Positions 17,479 through 25,380 of a stretch of DNA of 64,000 nt are shown here, in pieces. The translations under genes were made by a program, and so were the position numbers. The number at the start of each line of letters is the position of its first letter. Positions within the stretch are counted from its first letter, which is position 1. Below the pieces are notes generated by a model. It saw only the letters and a program-made list of their open reading frames with translations. It was not told the DNA's origin and ran no database searches. The stretch is from Ramlibacter tataouinensis (GTDB taxonomy: Bacteria > Pseudomonadota > Gammaproteobacteria > Burkholderiales > Burkholderiaceae_C), in contig DIZF01000026.1 in NCBI GenBank assembly GCA_002427815.1, positions 39,844 through 103,843 on the forward strand, read 5' to 3'.

Positions 17479-17498
17479 TTGGGGTCAGACTCCAATTA
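17476..17498. repeat. TAATTGG/CCAATTA inverted repeat with GGGGTCAGA core
   Basis: Seven-base perfect arms flank GGTCAGACT. The left arm contains the TAA stop of the diiron oxygenase gene, and the right arm contains the TAA stop of the convergent nth gene on the other strand. GGGGTCAGA-type sequences also occur at 50618-50699. It looks like a dispersed repeat that has inserted into or between the two gene ends, perhaps acting as a weak bidirectional terminator. Confidence 0.6.
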
Positions 17499-18170
17499 AT
17501 GTCGCGATGCCGGCCGAACTTGCCGAGCCGCCCCCGGCGGCGGTGTCTTCGGCTGGTAATCGCAGAACTTGATTACCGCGCATTCCCAGCAGCGGGGCGT
17601 TCGCGCAACGCAGACATAGCGACCGTGCAGGATCAGCCAATGGTGGGCGTCGACCAGGTACTCCTTGGGCACGCGCTTCATCAGGGCCAGCTCGACTGCC
17701 AGCGGTGTCTTGCCCGGCGCCAGCCCGGTGCGATTGCTGACGCGGAAGATATGGGTGTCCACCGCCAGCGTCTCCTCGCCGAAGGCCACGTTCAGCACCA
17801 CGTTCGCAGTCTTGCGACCCACGCCCGGCAGCGATTCCAGCGCTTCCCGGGTGCGCGGCACCTCGCCGCCGTACTGGTCCACCAGGACGCGGCAGGTGGC
17901 CAGCAGATGCCTGGCCTTGCTGTGGTACAGCCCGATCGTCTTGATGAATTCCTCCAGCCGCTCCAGGCCCAGGTCGAGGATGGCCTGCGGCGTGTTGGCC
18001 ACCGGAAACAGCTTGCGCGTCGCCTTGTTGACGCCCACGTCGGTGGACTGCGCCGACAGCAGCACCGCCACCAGCAGCTCGAACGGCGTGGTGAACTCCA
18101 GCTCGGTGGTGGGCGTCGGGTTGGCGGCGCGCAGGGTGGCGAAGAAGGGTTCGATGAGCTCGCGTTTCAT
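17496..18170 (-). CDS. nth: Endonuclease III (DNA glycosylase/AP lyase)
   Basis: A 224-residue base-excision repair enzyme that removes oxidised pyrimidines and cuts the abasic strand. The helix-hairpin-helix and catalytic lysine are in LPGVGRKTANVVLN, and the catalytic aspartate in LAVDTHIFRVSNRTG. The 4Fe-4S cluster cysteines occur with the canonical C-x6-C-x2-C-x5-C spacing near the C-terminus (CVARTPRCWECAVIKFC). The tail after the last cysteine is about 17 residues and ends inside the palindrome at 17476-17498. It is convergent with the diiron oxygenase gene. Confidence 0.96.
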   Translation of the reverse strand: MKRELIEPFFATLRAANPTPTTELEFTTPFELLVAVLLSAQSTDVGVNKATRKLFPVANTPQAILDLGLERLEEFIKTIGLYHSKARHLLATCRVLVDQYGGEVPRTREALESLPGVGRKTANVVLNVAFGEETLAVDTHIFRVSNRTGLAPGKTPLAVELALMKRVPKEYLVDAHHWLILHGRYVCVARTPRCWECAVIKFCDYQPKTPPPGAARQVRPASRH

Positions 18171-18237
18171 GGGGCAAGTGTAGGAGGGGACCCAGGGCCG
18201 GGTTTCCCCTTGTGACCCGCGAGCGATTCGGCGCTAC

Positions 18238-18249
18238 ATTGTTGACAAT
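18238..18249. promoter_or_regulatory. Probable GntR (FCD) operator ATTGTTGACAAT overlapping a -35
   Basis: This 5-2-5 palindrome fits the T-N-G-T-(N)-A-C-N-A consensus known for FadR/FCD-type GntR regulators. It includes a TTGACA -35 box at 18242-18247. It lies 27 bases before the GTG of the GntR gene that heads the amino-acid transporter cluster, so autoregulation is likely. Confidence 0.55.
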
Positions 18250-18275
18250 CGATCATCGCCCGTTAATCCTGGCCC

Positions 18276-19010
18276 GTGAATCCTGATCTCATCCCCGCCG
18301 CCAGCGCCGCCGCGCCGTTTCGCGTCGACCGGCTGCCCAAGAGCACCTTCCGCCATCACATCGCCGCGCGGCTGCGGGCGGCGATCCTGGGCGGCGAGAT
18401 CGCGCCCGGCGCGCAACTGGTGGAATCCACGCTTGCGACCCAGTTCAACGTGAGCCGCGGGCCGCTGCGCGAGGCCCTGCGCCAGCTGGCCGAAGAGGGG
18501 CTGCTGGTCACCGTGCCCTACACCGGCACCCACGTCATTTCGCTGTCCGTGGAGGACGTGCGCGAGATCTATTCGATGCGCATCATGCTGGAGCGCTTCG
18601 CCTTCGAGCAGGCCTGGGACAAGCGTGACGACGCGTTCCGGCGCGAACTGCGCCGGCGCAAGGACGCGCTCACCGCGACGATCGACGCCGGCGACGACGG
18701 CGCCAGCATCCTGGCCGAGCTCGAGTTGCACGGGCTGGTGTACGAGGCCAGCGGCCATCGCCTGCTGCAGCGCGCCTGGCAAAGCCTGCGCGGGCGGCTG
18801 CAGCTGTATTGGGCGGCCCACCACCGGGCCCACGGAACACGCGGCCCGCGCCGCGACAGCCACAACAGCTACGTGCGCGCCGCGCTGGGCAACAGCCTGG
18901 ACGACATGCGCGCCGAGATCGCCAGCCACATGGGGCGCGGCGCCGTCCAGACCGAGAAGTTCCTGGCGCTTGCCTTTCCGCCCCCTTCACAGCCACCACA
19001 GGAGAACTGA
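18276..19010 (+). CDS. GntR-family transcriptional regulator (FCD type)
   Basis: A 244-residue regulator. The N-terminal winged HTH spans about residues 25-90 (RLRAAILGGEIAPGAQLVES, then LATQFNVSRGPLREALRQLA) and the all-helical FCD ligand-binding domain follows. FCD proteins often bind metals and small carboxylates. It starts with GTG. The downstream transporter gene begins two bases after its stop, so it is the first gene of an operon with the ABC transporter, and it probably senses the imported compound. Confidence 0.85.
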   Translation: MNPDLIPAASAAAPFRVDRLPKSTFRHHIAARLRAAILGGEIAPGAQLVESTLATQFNVSRGPLREALRQLAEEGLLVTVPYTGTHVISLSVEDVREIYSMRIMLERFAFEQAWDKRDDAFRRELRRRKDALTATIDAGDDGASILAELELHGLVYEASGHRLLQRAWQSLRGRLQLYWAAHHRAHGTRGPRRDSHNSYVRAALGNSLDDMRAEIASHMGRGAVQTEKFLALAFPPPSQPPQEN

Positions 19011-19011
19011 C

Positions 19012-19845
19012 ATGACGATCGACCGACGCACCACACTCTCGGGCCTGGCGGCCGGCGCCATGGCGCTGGTTCTGCCCGCGGCGCGGGCCCAGGCCGGCGG
19101 CACGCTGGACCAGGTCAAGCAACGCGGCAGCCTGCGCGTGGGCGTGACGCAGGCGCCGCCCTGGTATTCCAAGGACCCGAAGACGGGCGAGTGGTCGTCC
19201 GGCGTCGGCGTCTCCATGGGCAAGGCCATGGCCGCCGCGCTGGGCGTGAAGTTCGAGCCGGTCGAAGTCACCTGGGGCACGGCCATCGCAGCGCTGCAGG
19301 GCAACAAGATCGACATCATGTACATGATGGATGCCACGCCCGAGCGGGCGCAAGCCGTCGATTTCCCGGCCACGCCGCTGCTCTATTACTCGCTGGCCGT
19401 GCTGGCGCGCGACGACCTGCCCGTGAAGGCCTGGGCCGACCTCGACAAGCCGGGCGTGCGCATCGCCGTGCCGCAGGCCAGCAGCATGGACAAGTTCCTG
19501 AGCGAGCACGTCGCCAAGGCCACCATCCAGCGCTTCCCCGGCAATGCCGAAGCGATCGCAGCGTTCCAGGCCGGGCGCGCCGACGCCGTGTGCCTGTTCC
19601 ATCCTCCGTTGCTGGCCGCCCGGCAGAAACTGGGCACCGGCAAGATCGTGGTGCCGACGCCGGCGCAATCCCAGGCCTCCAGCGCAGCGGTGCGCAAGGA
19701 CGACAAGGCGTTCCTGGCCTTCGTCGACAAGTCGCTCGGCGACTATTACAGGAGCGGGCAAACGCAGAAGTGGTACGAGCAATTCCTGGTCGGCTTCGGG
19801 CTGGACCCCAAGGCCTCGCCGCCGGTCATGAAGGAAATGCTCTAG
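19012..19845 (+). CDS. Amino-acid ABC transporter periplasmic binding protein
   Basis: A 277-residue family 3 solute-binding protein. The N-terminus MTIDRRTTLSGLAAGAMALV looks like a Tat-type signal (RR) with cleavage near ARAQA. The mature part begins TLDQVKQRGSLRVGVTQAPP, the classic start of polar amino-acid binding proteins, followed by two lobes. The start at 19012 has GGAGAAC upstream. It works with the two permeases and ATPase that follow. The exact amino acid or derivative is not readable from sequence. Confidence 0.88.
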   Translation: MTIDRRTTLSGLAAGAMALVLPAARAQAGGTLDQVKQRGSLRVGVTQAPPWYSKDPKTGEWSSGVGVSMGKAMAAALGVKFEPVEVTWGTAIAALQGNKIDIMYMMDATPERAQAVDFPATPLLYYSLAVLARDDLPVKAWADLDKPGVRIAVPQASSMDKFLSEHVAKATIQRFPGNAEAIAAFQAGRADAVCLFHPPLLAARQKLGTGKIVVPTPAQSQASSAAVRKDDKAFLAFVDKSLGDYYRSGQTQKWYEQFLVGFGLDPKASPPVMKEML

Positions 19846-19866
19846 GGCCGGCTGCGGCGCCACGGC

Positions 19867-20544
19867 ATGTACAGCTGGGACTTCACGCCCGTCGTCGCCA
19901 ATGCCGGGATGCTCGCCCAGGGGCTCGCGAACACGCTCAAGGTGACCGGCACGGCGCTGGGCTTCGGGGTGCCGCTGGGCCTGGCGCTGGCCCTGCTGCG
20001 CCTGTCGCGCCGGCGCGTGCTGTCGTGGCCGGCCGGGTTCGTGATCGAGTTCTTCCGCACCACGCCGCCGCTGGTCCAGCTGTTCTGGTTCTTCTTCGCG
20101 CTGCCGATCCTGATCCACGTGGAAATGACGCCGTTCGTCGCGGCGGTGCTCACGTTCTCGATCCAGTCGTCGGCTTTCTTCGCCGAGGTGTTCCGCGGCG
20201 GCATCGTCTCGATCGAGAAGGGCCAGTGGGAAGCGGCGCGCGCGATCGGCATGAACCACGGACAGGCCATGCGGCGCATCATCCTGCCGCAGGCGGTGCG
20301 CCGCATGATCCCGGCGTTCATGGAACGCTCGATCGAGCTGATGAAGACCACCACCCTGGTGGCTACCGTGTCGTACGCCGACCTGCTGTTCCAGGCCAAC
20401 GAACTGGCGCAGAAGACCTTTCGCCCGCTGGAGGTCTTCACCGTTACGGCGCTGATCTATTTCGTCGTGATCTTCGCGGCCAGCCTGTTGGTGCAACGGC
20501 TGGAGCGGCGGCTCGCCGTCAGCGGCGAAACCACGGCCCATTAG
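19867..20544 (+). CDS. Amino-acid ABC transporter permease (HisM/GlnP type), first
   Basis: A 225-residue inner-membrane permease with about five helices. It has the family signature EFFRTTPPLVQLFWFFFALP and the cytoplasmic EAA loop GQWEAARAIGMNHGQAMRRI that docks on the ATPase. It lies 21 bases after the binding protein and 10 bases before the second permease. The two permeases form the heterodimeric channel. Confidence 0.9.
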   Translation: MYSWDFTPVVANAGMLAQGLANTLKVTGTALGFGVPLGLALALLRLSRRRVLSWPAGFVIEFFRTTPPLVQLFWFFFALPILIHVEMTPFVAAVLTFSIQSSAFFAEVFRGGIVSIEKGQWEAARAIGMNHGQAMRRIILPQAVRRMIPAFMERSIELMKTTTLVATVSYADLLFQANELAQKTFRPLEVFTVTALIYFVVIFAASLLVQRLERRLAVSGETTAH

Positions 20545-20554
20545 GACCAAGCCC

Positions 20555-21214
20555 ATGCGCTGGGACTTCGCCTCCGTTTTCAGCAACACCGACGCGCTGC
20601 TGGCCGGCGCAGCCGGGACGCTGCGCATCTTCGCCATCTGCCTGGTGCTGGGCCTGTCCCTGGGACTGGTGGTGGGGCTGGCCCGCTATTCGACCCGGCG
20701 GGTGTTCTACCTGCCGGCCAGCGCGTTCATGGAGTTCTTCCGCAACACCCCGGTGCTGGTGCAGATCCTCTGGTTCTATTTCGCTTTCCCGATGCTGGTT
20801 CCGTTCGAGATCAGTCCGCTGGCGGCCGCGACGCTCGGCATTTCGCTCAACTCGGCAGCGTTCTCGGCCGAGATCTTCCGCGGCGGTATCCAGTCGATCG
20901 AGCGCGGCCAGTGGGAGGCCGCCCGGGCCCTGGGCATGACGACGGCGCAGGCGATGCGCAGGGTCATCCTGCCGCAGGCGGTGCGGCGCATGCTGCCGGC
21001 ACTCACCAATCGCGGCATCGAGATTTTCAAGATGTCGACGCTGGCCTCGGCGGTGGCCTATGTGGAGTTGCTCCAGCAAGGCAAATTGATCGCCTCCCTC
21101 AATTACAACCCGATCGAGGCCTACACCGTGATTGCGCTGATCTTCTTCGTGCTGCTCTATCCGCTGGTGCAGGCGACCTATGCGCTCGAACGGCGGTTGC
21201 GCCGCGCCGACTGA
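20555..21214 (+). CDS. Amino-acid ABC transporter permease (HisQ/GlnP type), second
   Basis: A 219-residue permease paralogous to the preceding one. It has EFFRNTPVLVQILWFYFAFP and the EAA loop GQWEAARALGMTTAQAMRRV. It is followed after nine bases by the ATPase gene. A complete set (binding protein, two permeases, ATPase) is therefore present and should form one importer. Confidence 0.9.
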   Translation: MRWDFASVFSNTDALLAGAAGTLRIFAICLVLGLSLGLVVGLARYSTRRVFYLPASAFMEFFRNTPVLVQILWFYFAFPMLVPFEISPLAAATLGISLNSAAFSAEIFRGGIQSIERGQWEAARALGMTTAQAMRRVILPQAVRRMLPALTNRGIEIFKMSTLASAVAYVELLQQGKLIASLNYNPIEAYTVIALIFFVLLYPLVQATYALERRLRRAD

Positions 21215-21223
21215 AACCATCCC

Positions 21224-22015
21224 ATGAACACATCCGCCCCGCCTCCCTTGCTGCGCGTCACCGGGCTGCACAAGCGCTTTGGCCAGGACGAAGTGCTCAA
21301 GGGAATCGACCTGGACGTCCAGCCGGGCGAGCGCATCGCGATCCTCGGCGCGTCCGGCTCGGGCAAGAGCACCTTGCTGCGCTGCCTCAATTTCATGGAG
21401 TTGCCCAGCGCGGGCCGCGTCGAACTGGACGGCGAGGCCATCGGCAAGGAGCGGCCCGGTCGCAGCGGCGAGGTCGTGTACAGCGAAGCCGAACTGACCC
21501 AGGTGCGCCAGCGCGTGGGCATGGTGTTCCAGCAGTTCAACCTGTTTCCGCACATGACGGCGCTGGCCAACGTGATGGAAGGCCTGCGCACCGTGAAGCG
21601 CATGGACCGGGTCGACGCCGAGCGACGCGCGCGCGAGCAGCTCAAGCGGGTGGGGCTGGCCGACAAGGCGGACAACTACCCGGCGCGCCTTTCCGGCGGC
21701 CAGAAGCAGCGGGTGGCGATCGCGCGGGCGCTGGCGATGGAGCCGGAGCTGTTGCTGTTCGACGAGCCCACTTCGGCGCTGGACCCGGAACTGGTTGGCG
21801 AAGTGCTGGTGGTGATCCGGGCGCTGGCGCAGGAAGGGCGGACCATGTTGCTGGTGACGCACGAGGTCGGCTTCGCCTATCACTTCGCCGACCGCATCCT
21901 CTTCATCGCCGACGGCGTGATTCATGAACAGGGCACACCCGACGAGGTGCTCAAGCACCCGCGCCAGGCCCGCACCCAGGCCTTCCTGGCCAGCCACAAC
22001 GAATTCACTTTTTGA
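21224..22015 (+). CDS. Amino-acid ABC transporter ATP-binding protein
   Basis: A 263-residue ATPase of the GlnQ/HisP class. It shows Walker A GASGSGKST, Q-loop VFQQFNLFPHMT, signature LSGGQKQRVAIARAL, Walker B LLLFDEPTSALDPE and the switch histidine in LLVTHEVGFA. The insert between Walker A and the Q-loop (GRSGEVVYSEAELTQ) is somewhat longer than in GlnQ. It energises the two permeases encoded upstream. The aminotransferase gene follows after 18 bases, probably in the same transcript. Confidence 0.93.
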   Translation: MNTSAPPPLLRVTGLHKRFGQDEVLKGIDLDVQPGERIAILGASGSGKSTLLRCLNFMELPSAGRVELDGEAIGKERPGRSGEVVYSEAELTQVRQRVGMVFQQFNLFPHMTALANVMEGLRTVKRMDRVDAERRAREQLKRVGLADKADNYPARLSGGQKQRVAIARALAMEPELLLFDEPTSALDPELVGEVLVVIRALAQEGRTMLLVTHEVGFAYHFADRILFIADGVIHEQGTPDEVLKHPRQARTQAFLASHNEFTF

Positions 22016-22033
22016 CGTTTCAGGATATCGACC

Positions 22034-22951
22034 ATGAATGCCAAGGCAACCGAGAGCGCACAGGGTTATGTGCCGGACACGCGCAACGACGCGGTGCTGG
22101 TCTACGTGAACGGCGAGTTCTTTCCGCGCGACCAGGCGCGGGTTTCCGTGTTCGACAGCGGCTTCGCGCTGGGCGACGGCGTATGGGAAGGGCTGCGCCT
22201 GATGAAGGACCGACTGATCAGCCTGGACGCCCACATGGATCGCCTGCTGGAAGGCGCGCGTTCCATCGCCCTGGACATCGGCATGAGCCGGGATGAAATC
22301 GTGAAGGCCATCCGGCTGACCCTGGAGCGCAACGGCATGACCGACGGCGCCCACATCCGCCTGATGGTGACCCGCGGCGTCAAGAAGACGCCCAACCAGG
22401 ACCCGCGCTTCGCCCTGGGCCCGGCCACCGTGGTGATCGTGGCCGAATACAAATCGCCCAAGCCCGAGACCCGCGCCAGAGGGCTATCGCTGTTGACGTC
22501 CGCTTTCCGCACCAGCACGCCCGATGTGTTCGATCTGCGGCTCAATTCGCACAGCCGCCTGAACCTGATCCAGGCCTTGATCCAGGCCATCAACGCCGGC
22601 TGCGACGAGGCGCTGATGCTGGACCCGCGCGGCTTCGTGGCCAGTTGCAACTCCACCAATTTCTTCATCGTGCGCGGCCGGGAGATCTGGACCTCGAGCG
22701 GCCTCTACAACTTCAAGGGCATCACCCAGCAGAAGGTGGTGGATGTCTGGCGGGCCGACGGGCAGCTGGCGCGGGAATGCGACTTTACCCTGGCCCAGGT
22801 CTATTCCGCCGACGAAGCCTTCGTCACCGGGACGCTGGGCGGCGTGACGCCGGTCACGCGCATCGATGGCCGCGTGATCGGCGGCGGCAAGCCCGGCCCG
22901 GTGACGGCGCGTGCGGGCGAACTCTATCTGCGCGCTGTGCTGGCCTCCTGA
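22034..22951 (+). CDS. Class IV aminotransferase family protein
   Basis: A 305-residue fold-type IV PLP protein (D-amino acid or branched-chain aminotransferase-like). The N-terminal domain has YVNGEFFPRDQARVSVFDSG and the C-terminal domain has EALMLDPRGFVASCNSTNFF. In relatives the PLP lysine lies just before the helix that here reads LNSHSRLNLIQALIQA; I see no lysine there (Arg175 in SHSR). By co-location with an amino-acid importer it should act on the imported compound. The missing lysine makes activity uncertain. Gene order and 18-base spacing point to co-transcription. Confidence 0.78.
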   Translation: MNAKATESAQGYVPDTRNDAVLVYVNGEFFPRDQARVSVFDSGFALGDGVWEGLRLMKDRLISLDAHMDRLLEGARSIALDIGMSRDEIVKAIRLTLERNGMTDGAHIRLMVTRGVKKTPNQDPRFALGPATVVIVAEYKSPKPETRARGLSLLTSAFRTSTPDVFDLRLNSHSRLNLIQALIQAINAGCDEALMLDPRGFVASCNSTNFFIVRGREIWTSSGLYNFKGITQQKVVDVWRADGQLARECDFTLAQVYSADEAFVTGTLGGVTPVTRIDGRVIGGGKPGPVTARAGELYLRAVLAS

Positions 22952-22970
22952 GCCGGGCCGCTCGCCCGGC
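22952..22970 (+). terminator. GC hairpin after the aminotransferase gene
   Basis: GCCGGGC, a five-base loop CGCTC, then GCCCGGC form a perfect seven-pair stem starting right after the stop codon. There is no T-run, so it is at most a weak or Rho-assisted terminator. The next gene starts 68 bases later. Confidence 0.35.
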
Positions 22971-23037
22971 GATAATGGAGCCTTTCCAGGTCGTTGCGGC
23001 GCCAGTCCGCAATGACGCGGCCCACAGCAGGACCTCC

Positions 23038-24648
23038 ATGAACTTCGACTTCCACAATCCCTATCCCACCACCCGACTGCCGGTGTTCGCGCGCAACGTG
23101 GTGTCCACCTCGCATCCGCTGGCCGCGCAAGCCGGGCTGCGGATGTTGTGGAAGGGCGGCAACGCGGTGGATGCCGCCATCGCCGCTGCCGCTGTGATGA
23201 CCATCTGCGAACCCGTGAGCAACGGCCTGGGCAGCGATGCCTTCGCCATCGTCTGGGACGGCAAGGCGCTGCACGGCCTGAACGCGTCGGGACATGCGCC
23301 GGCCGCCTGGACCGTCGAGCATTTCCAGCGCAAGTACGGTGCCGATGCGAAGACTCCGCCCAAACGCGGCTTCGACGCGGTGACCGTTCCCGGCGCGGTG
23401 GCCGGCTGGGTGGCGCTGAGCGAGCGCTTCGGCAAGCTGCCCTTCGCCGACCTGCTGGAGCCGGCCATCGACATCGCCGAGCGCGGCTACCTGCTGCCCA
23501 TCGTGGTGCAGCAGAAATGGGCCGCCGCCACGCCCGAGCTGCAGCACATGCCGGGCTTTGCCGAATCCTTCCTGCCCTGGGGCCGGGCCCCCAAAGTGGG
23601 CGAGCTGTTCCAGTTCAAAGGGGCGGCACGCGGGCTGCGCGCCATCGCGGAAACAAAGGGCACGGCCTTCTACGGCGGCGAGATCGCCCAGGCGGTCGAG
23701 AAATTCGCAGCCATGAACGGCGGCAGCCTCACGGCACGCGATTTCGCCGCCTACCGCCCCGAGTGGGTCAAGCCCATCGGCAAGAACTACCGCGGCTATA
23801 CGCTGCACGAGATCCCGCCCAACGGCCAGGGCATCGCCGCGCTGATCGCGCTGGGCATCCTGGAGCAGTTCGACCTGGCGAGCCTGCCGGTGGACGGCGC
23901 CGATTCGCAGCACCTGCAGATCGAGGCCATGAAGCTGGCCTTCGCCGACGCGTACCGCTATGTGTCCGATCCCCGCACCATGGAAGTGACGCCCGAGCAG
24001 ATGCTGGACGATGCTTATCTCGCCGGCCGCGCCAGGCTGCTCGACATGAAGCGCGCACAGGAATTCGGCGCTGGCAACCCGGCCAAGGGCGGCACCATCT
24101 ACCTCACCGCCGCCGACGAGGACGGCATGATGATCAGCTTCATCCAGAGCAACTACATGGGCTTCGGCTCGGGCTGCGTCGAGCCCAGTTTCGGCGTCAG
24201 CCTGCAAAACCGCGGCCACGGCTTCAGCCTGCGGCCCGGGCCCAACCAGGTGGCGCCCGGCAAGCGGCCCTTCCACACCATCATCCCGGCCTTCCTCACC
24301 CGGGATGGCAAGCCCGTCATGAGCTACGGCGTGATGGGCGGCAACATGCAGCCGCAGGGCCATCTGCAAACCCTGGTGCGGATGGTCGACTACAAGCAGA
24401 GCCCGCAGGCCGCCTGCGACGCGCCGCGCTGGCGTTTCAATGCCGGGCTGGAGATCAATGTCGAGCAGCAGATGGCCAAGGCGACGATCAGCGAGCTGCT
24501 AGTCCGTGGCCACAAGGTGGAAGTCATCAACGACAACTACCAGGATTTCGGCGCCGGCCAGTTCATCTGGCGGGCCGGCAATCCCAAGGTGGAAGGCTAC
24601 GTGGCGGCCAGCGACCCGCGCCGCGACGGCCTGGCCGCCGGCTTCTAG
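23038..24648 (+). CDS. Gamma-glutamyltransferase family protein
   Basis: A 536-residue Ntn-hydrolase of the gamma-glutamyltranspeptidase family. The large-subunit part begins with TSHPLAAQAGLRMLWKGGNA and ends before the autocleavage site GGTIYLTAADEDG, where Thr353 would become the N-terminal nucleophile of the small subunit. The small subunit contains GSGCVEPSFGVSLQNRG. No signal peptide is visible, so it is probably cytoplasmic, unlike classical periplasmic GGT. The start at 23038 follows AGGACCTCC. Placed after an amino-acid importer, it may hydrolyse a gamma-glutamyl compound taken up by that system. Confidence 0.88.
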   Translation: MNFDFHNPYPTTRLPVFARNVVSTSHPLAAQAGLRMLWKGGNAVDAAIAAAAVMTICEPVSNGLGSDAFAIVWDGKALHGLNASGHAPAAWTVEHFQRKYGADAKTPPKRGFDAVTVPGAVAGWVALSERFGKLPFADLLEPAIDIAERGYLLPIVVQQKWAAATPELQHMPGFAESFLPWGRAPKVGELFQFKGAARGLRAIAETKGTAFYGGEIAQAVEKFAAMNGGSLTARDFAAYRPEWVKPIGKNYRGYTLHEIPPNGQGIAALIALGILEQFDLASLPVDGADSQHLQIEAMKLAFADAYRYVSDPRTMEVTPEQMLDDAYLAGRARLLDMKRAQEFGAGNPAKGGTIYLTAADEDGMMISFIQSNYMGFGSGCVEPSFGVSLQNRGHGFSLRPGPNQVAPGKRPFHTIIPAFLTRDGKPVMSYGVMGGNMQPQGHLQTLVRMVDYKQSPQAACDAPRWRFNAGLEINVEQQMAKATISELLVRGHKVEVINDNYQDFGAGQFIWRAGNPKVEGYVAASDPRRDGLAAGF

Positions 24649-24697
24649 CGCGCTGTCCCACAGATTCCCAGGCACCATTGCCCGTCTGTGAGGCGTC

Positions 24698-24735
24698 GCG
24701 CGTCGCGGCAGTCGAAGCGCCGCGCGTCGCGGCAG
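24698..24735 (+). repeat. Direct repeat GCGCGTCGCGGCAG (two copies)
   Basis: Identical 14-base copies at 24698-24711 and 24722-24735, 24 bases apart start to start. They lie in the non-coding stretch after the gamma-glutamyltransferase gene. No function is assigned. Confidence 0.5.
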
Positions 24736-24796
24736 GCGGTGCCCGGCGGTGGCTCATACTGTGACGGTCCGCGCTGCGCGCGGACTTCGCTGCGTT

Positions 24797-24915
24797 GCTT
24801 GGCCCGGGGGTCGCGCCGCGAAACTCACTTCGCTCGCTTGGGGCGAGCTCCGTTCAAACACTCGCGGCGAGCCAGACCACGAAGCGCGCTGCGCGCGCCG
24901 CCCCCCGGGCCAAGC
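24797..24915. repeat. Inverted repeat with 14-base perfect arms in a long gap
   Basis: GCTTGGCCCGGGGG at 24797-24810 is repeated as its reverse complement at 24902-24915. Inner sequence (GCGCCGCGAA..., GTTCAAACACTCGCGGCGAG) is partly symmetric too. It occupies the 580-base gap 24649-25229, in which I see no convincing gene on either strand; several open frames there lack family features and overlap each other. The style resembles the element at 4013-4505, including a GTTCAAACA/GCTCAAACA block. Confidence 0.6.
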
Positions 24916-25194
24916 ACCACAGCCGCCACAGAAATCGCCCCCACCGGGCACCACCTGCCGCGACAACCCAGTTGACTGGCGTGCGGACGTCGACCGCCAA
25001 CACAGCTTCTGCAAAGGCGCGGGCGGGTGGGCTGCGGCGCGCATAAAGACAATGGCGCAGGTTCAGTCGCAGCCCATCCGCACGCGCCTTTGCCCGCGAG
25101 ATCCGCGCAAGCGAACGCATGGGTATTTGTGAGACAGGCTTCCAGCGCACCGGCGGCGGCAACAGCCTTGTGCTCACGCCGAAACGGGGCTTCG

Positions 25195-25224
25195 TTGACC
25201 GGCCATCGCCGGCCATGCGAAAAT
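25195..25224 (+). promoter_or_regulatory. Predicted sigma-70 promoter of the thiamin operon
   Basis: TTGACC at 25195-25200 and GAAAAT at 25219-25224 with an 18-base spacer. Transcription would start near 25230, exactly at the 5' edge of the TPP riboswitch, which supports the call. Confidence 0.5.
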
Positions 25225-25229
25225 AGATG

Positions 25230-25309
25230 CCGCTCCGGGGTGTACGCGACAGTGTGCTGAGACCAAACCCGCGAACTTGAACCGGTTCATACCGGCGGAA
25301 GAAGAGCTC
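25230..25309 (+). promoter_or_regulatory. TPP riboswitch (THI element)
   Basis: The conserved thi-box core is present: CGGGGTGT, then CTGAGACCAAACCCG, then GAACTTGAACCGGTTCATAC and CCGGCGGAAGA. Closing helix P1 can form between GCTC at 25232-25235 and GAGC at 25304-25307. It lies 72 bases upstream of thiD on the same strand. It binds thiamin pyrophosphate and should switch off the downstream operon when TPP is plentiful. The presence of the element is clear; the mode of control (transcription or translation) is not certain. Confidence 0.93.
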
Positions 25310-25311
25310 CA

Positions 25312-25339
25312 CCCCACCTGTCGGTCACACAGGCAGGGG
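25312..25339 (+). terminator. Hairpin after the TPP aptamer, possible expression platform
   Basis: CCCC plus CCTGT (25312-25321) can pair with ACAGG plus GGGG (25329-25339) with a small internal bulge. It directly follows the aptamer and precedes the thiD ribosome site GAAGGAGT. There is no T-run, so it may be a Rho-dependent or translational platform instead of an intrinsic terminator. Confidence 0.4.
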
Positions 25340-25380
25340 TCGCCTTCGGAGCACCTGTTGACGGTCACGAAGGAGTCCTG

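Noticed and set aside
24749..25312. Open frames in the gap before thiD
   Set aside because: They overlap each other on both strands, run through the inverted repeat or the riboswitch, and have no family features.
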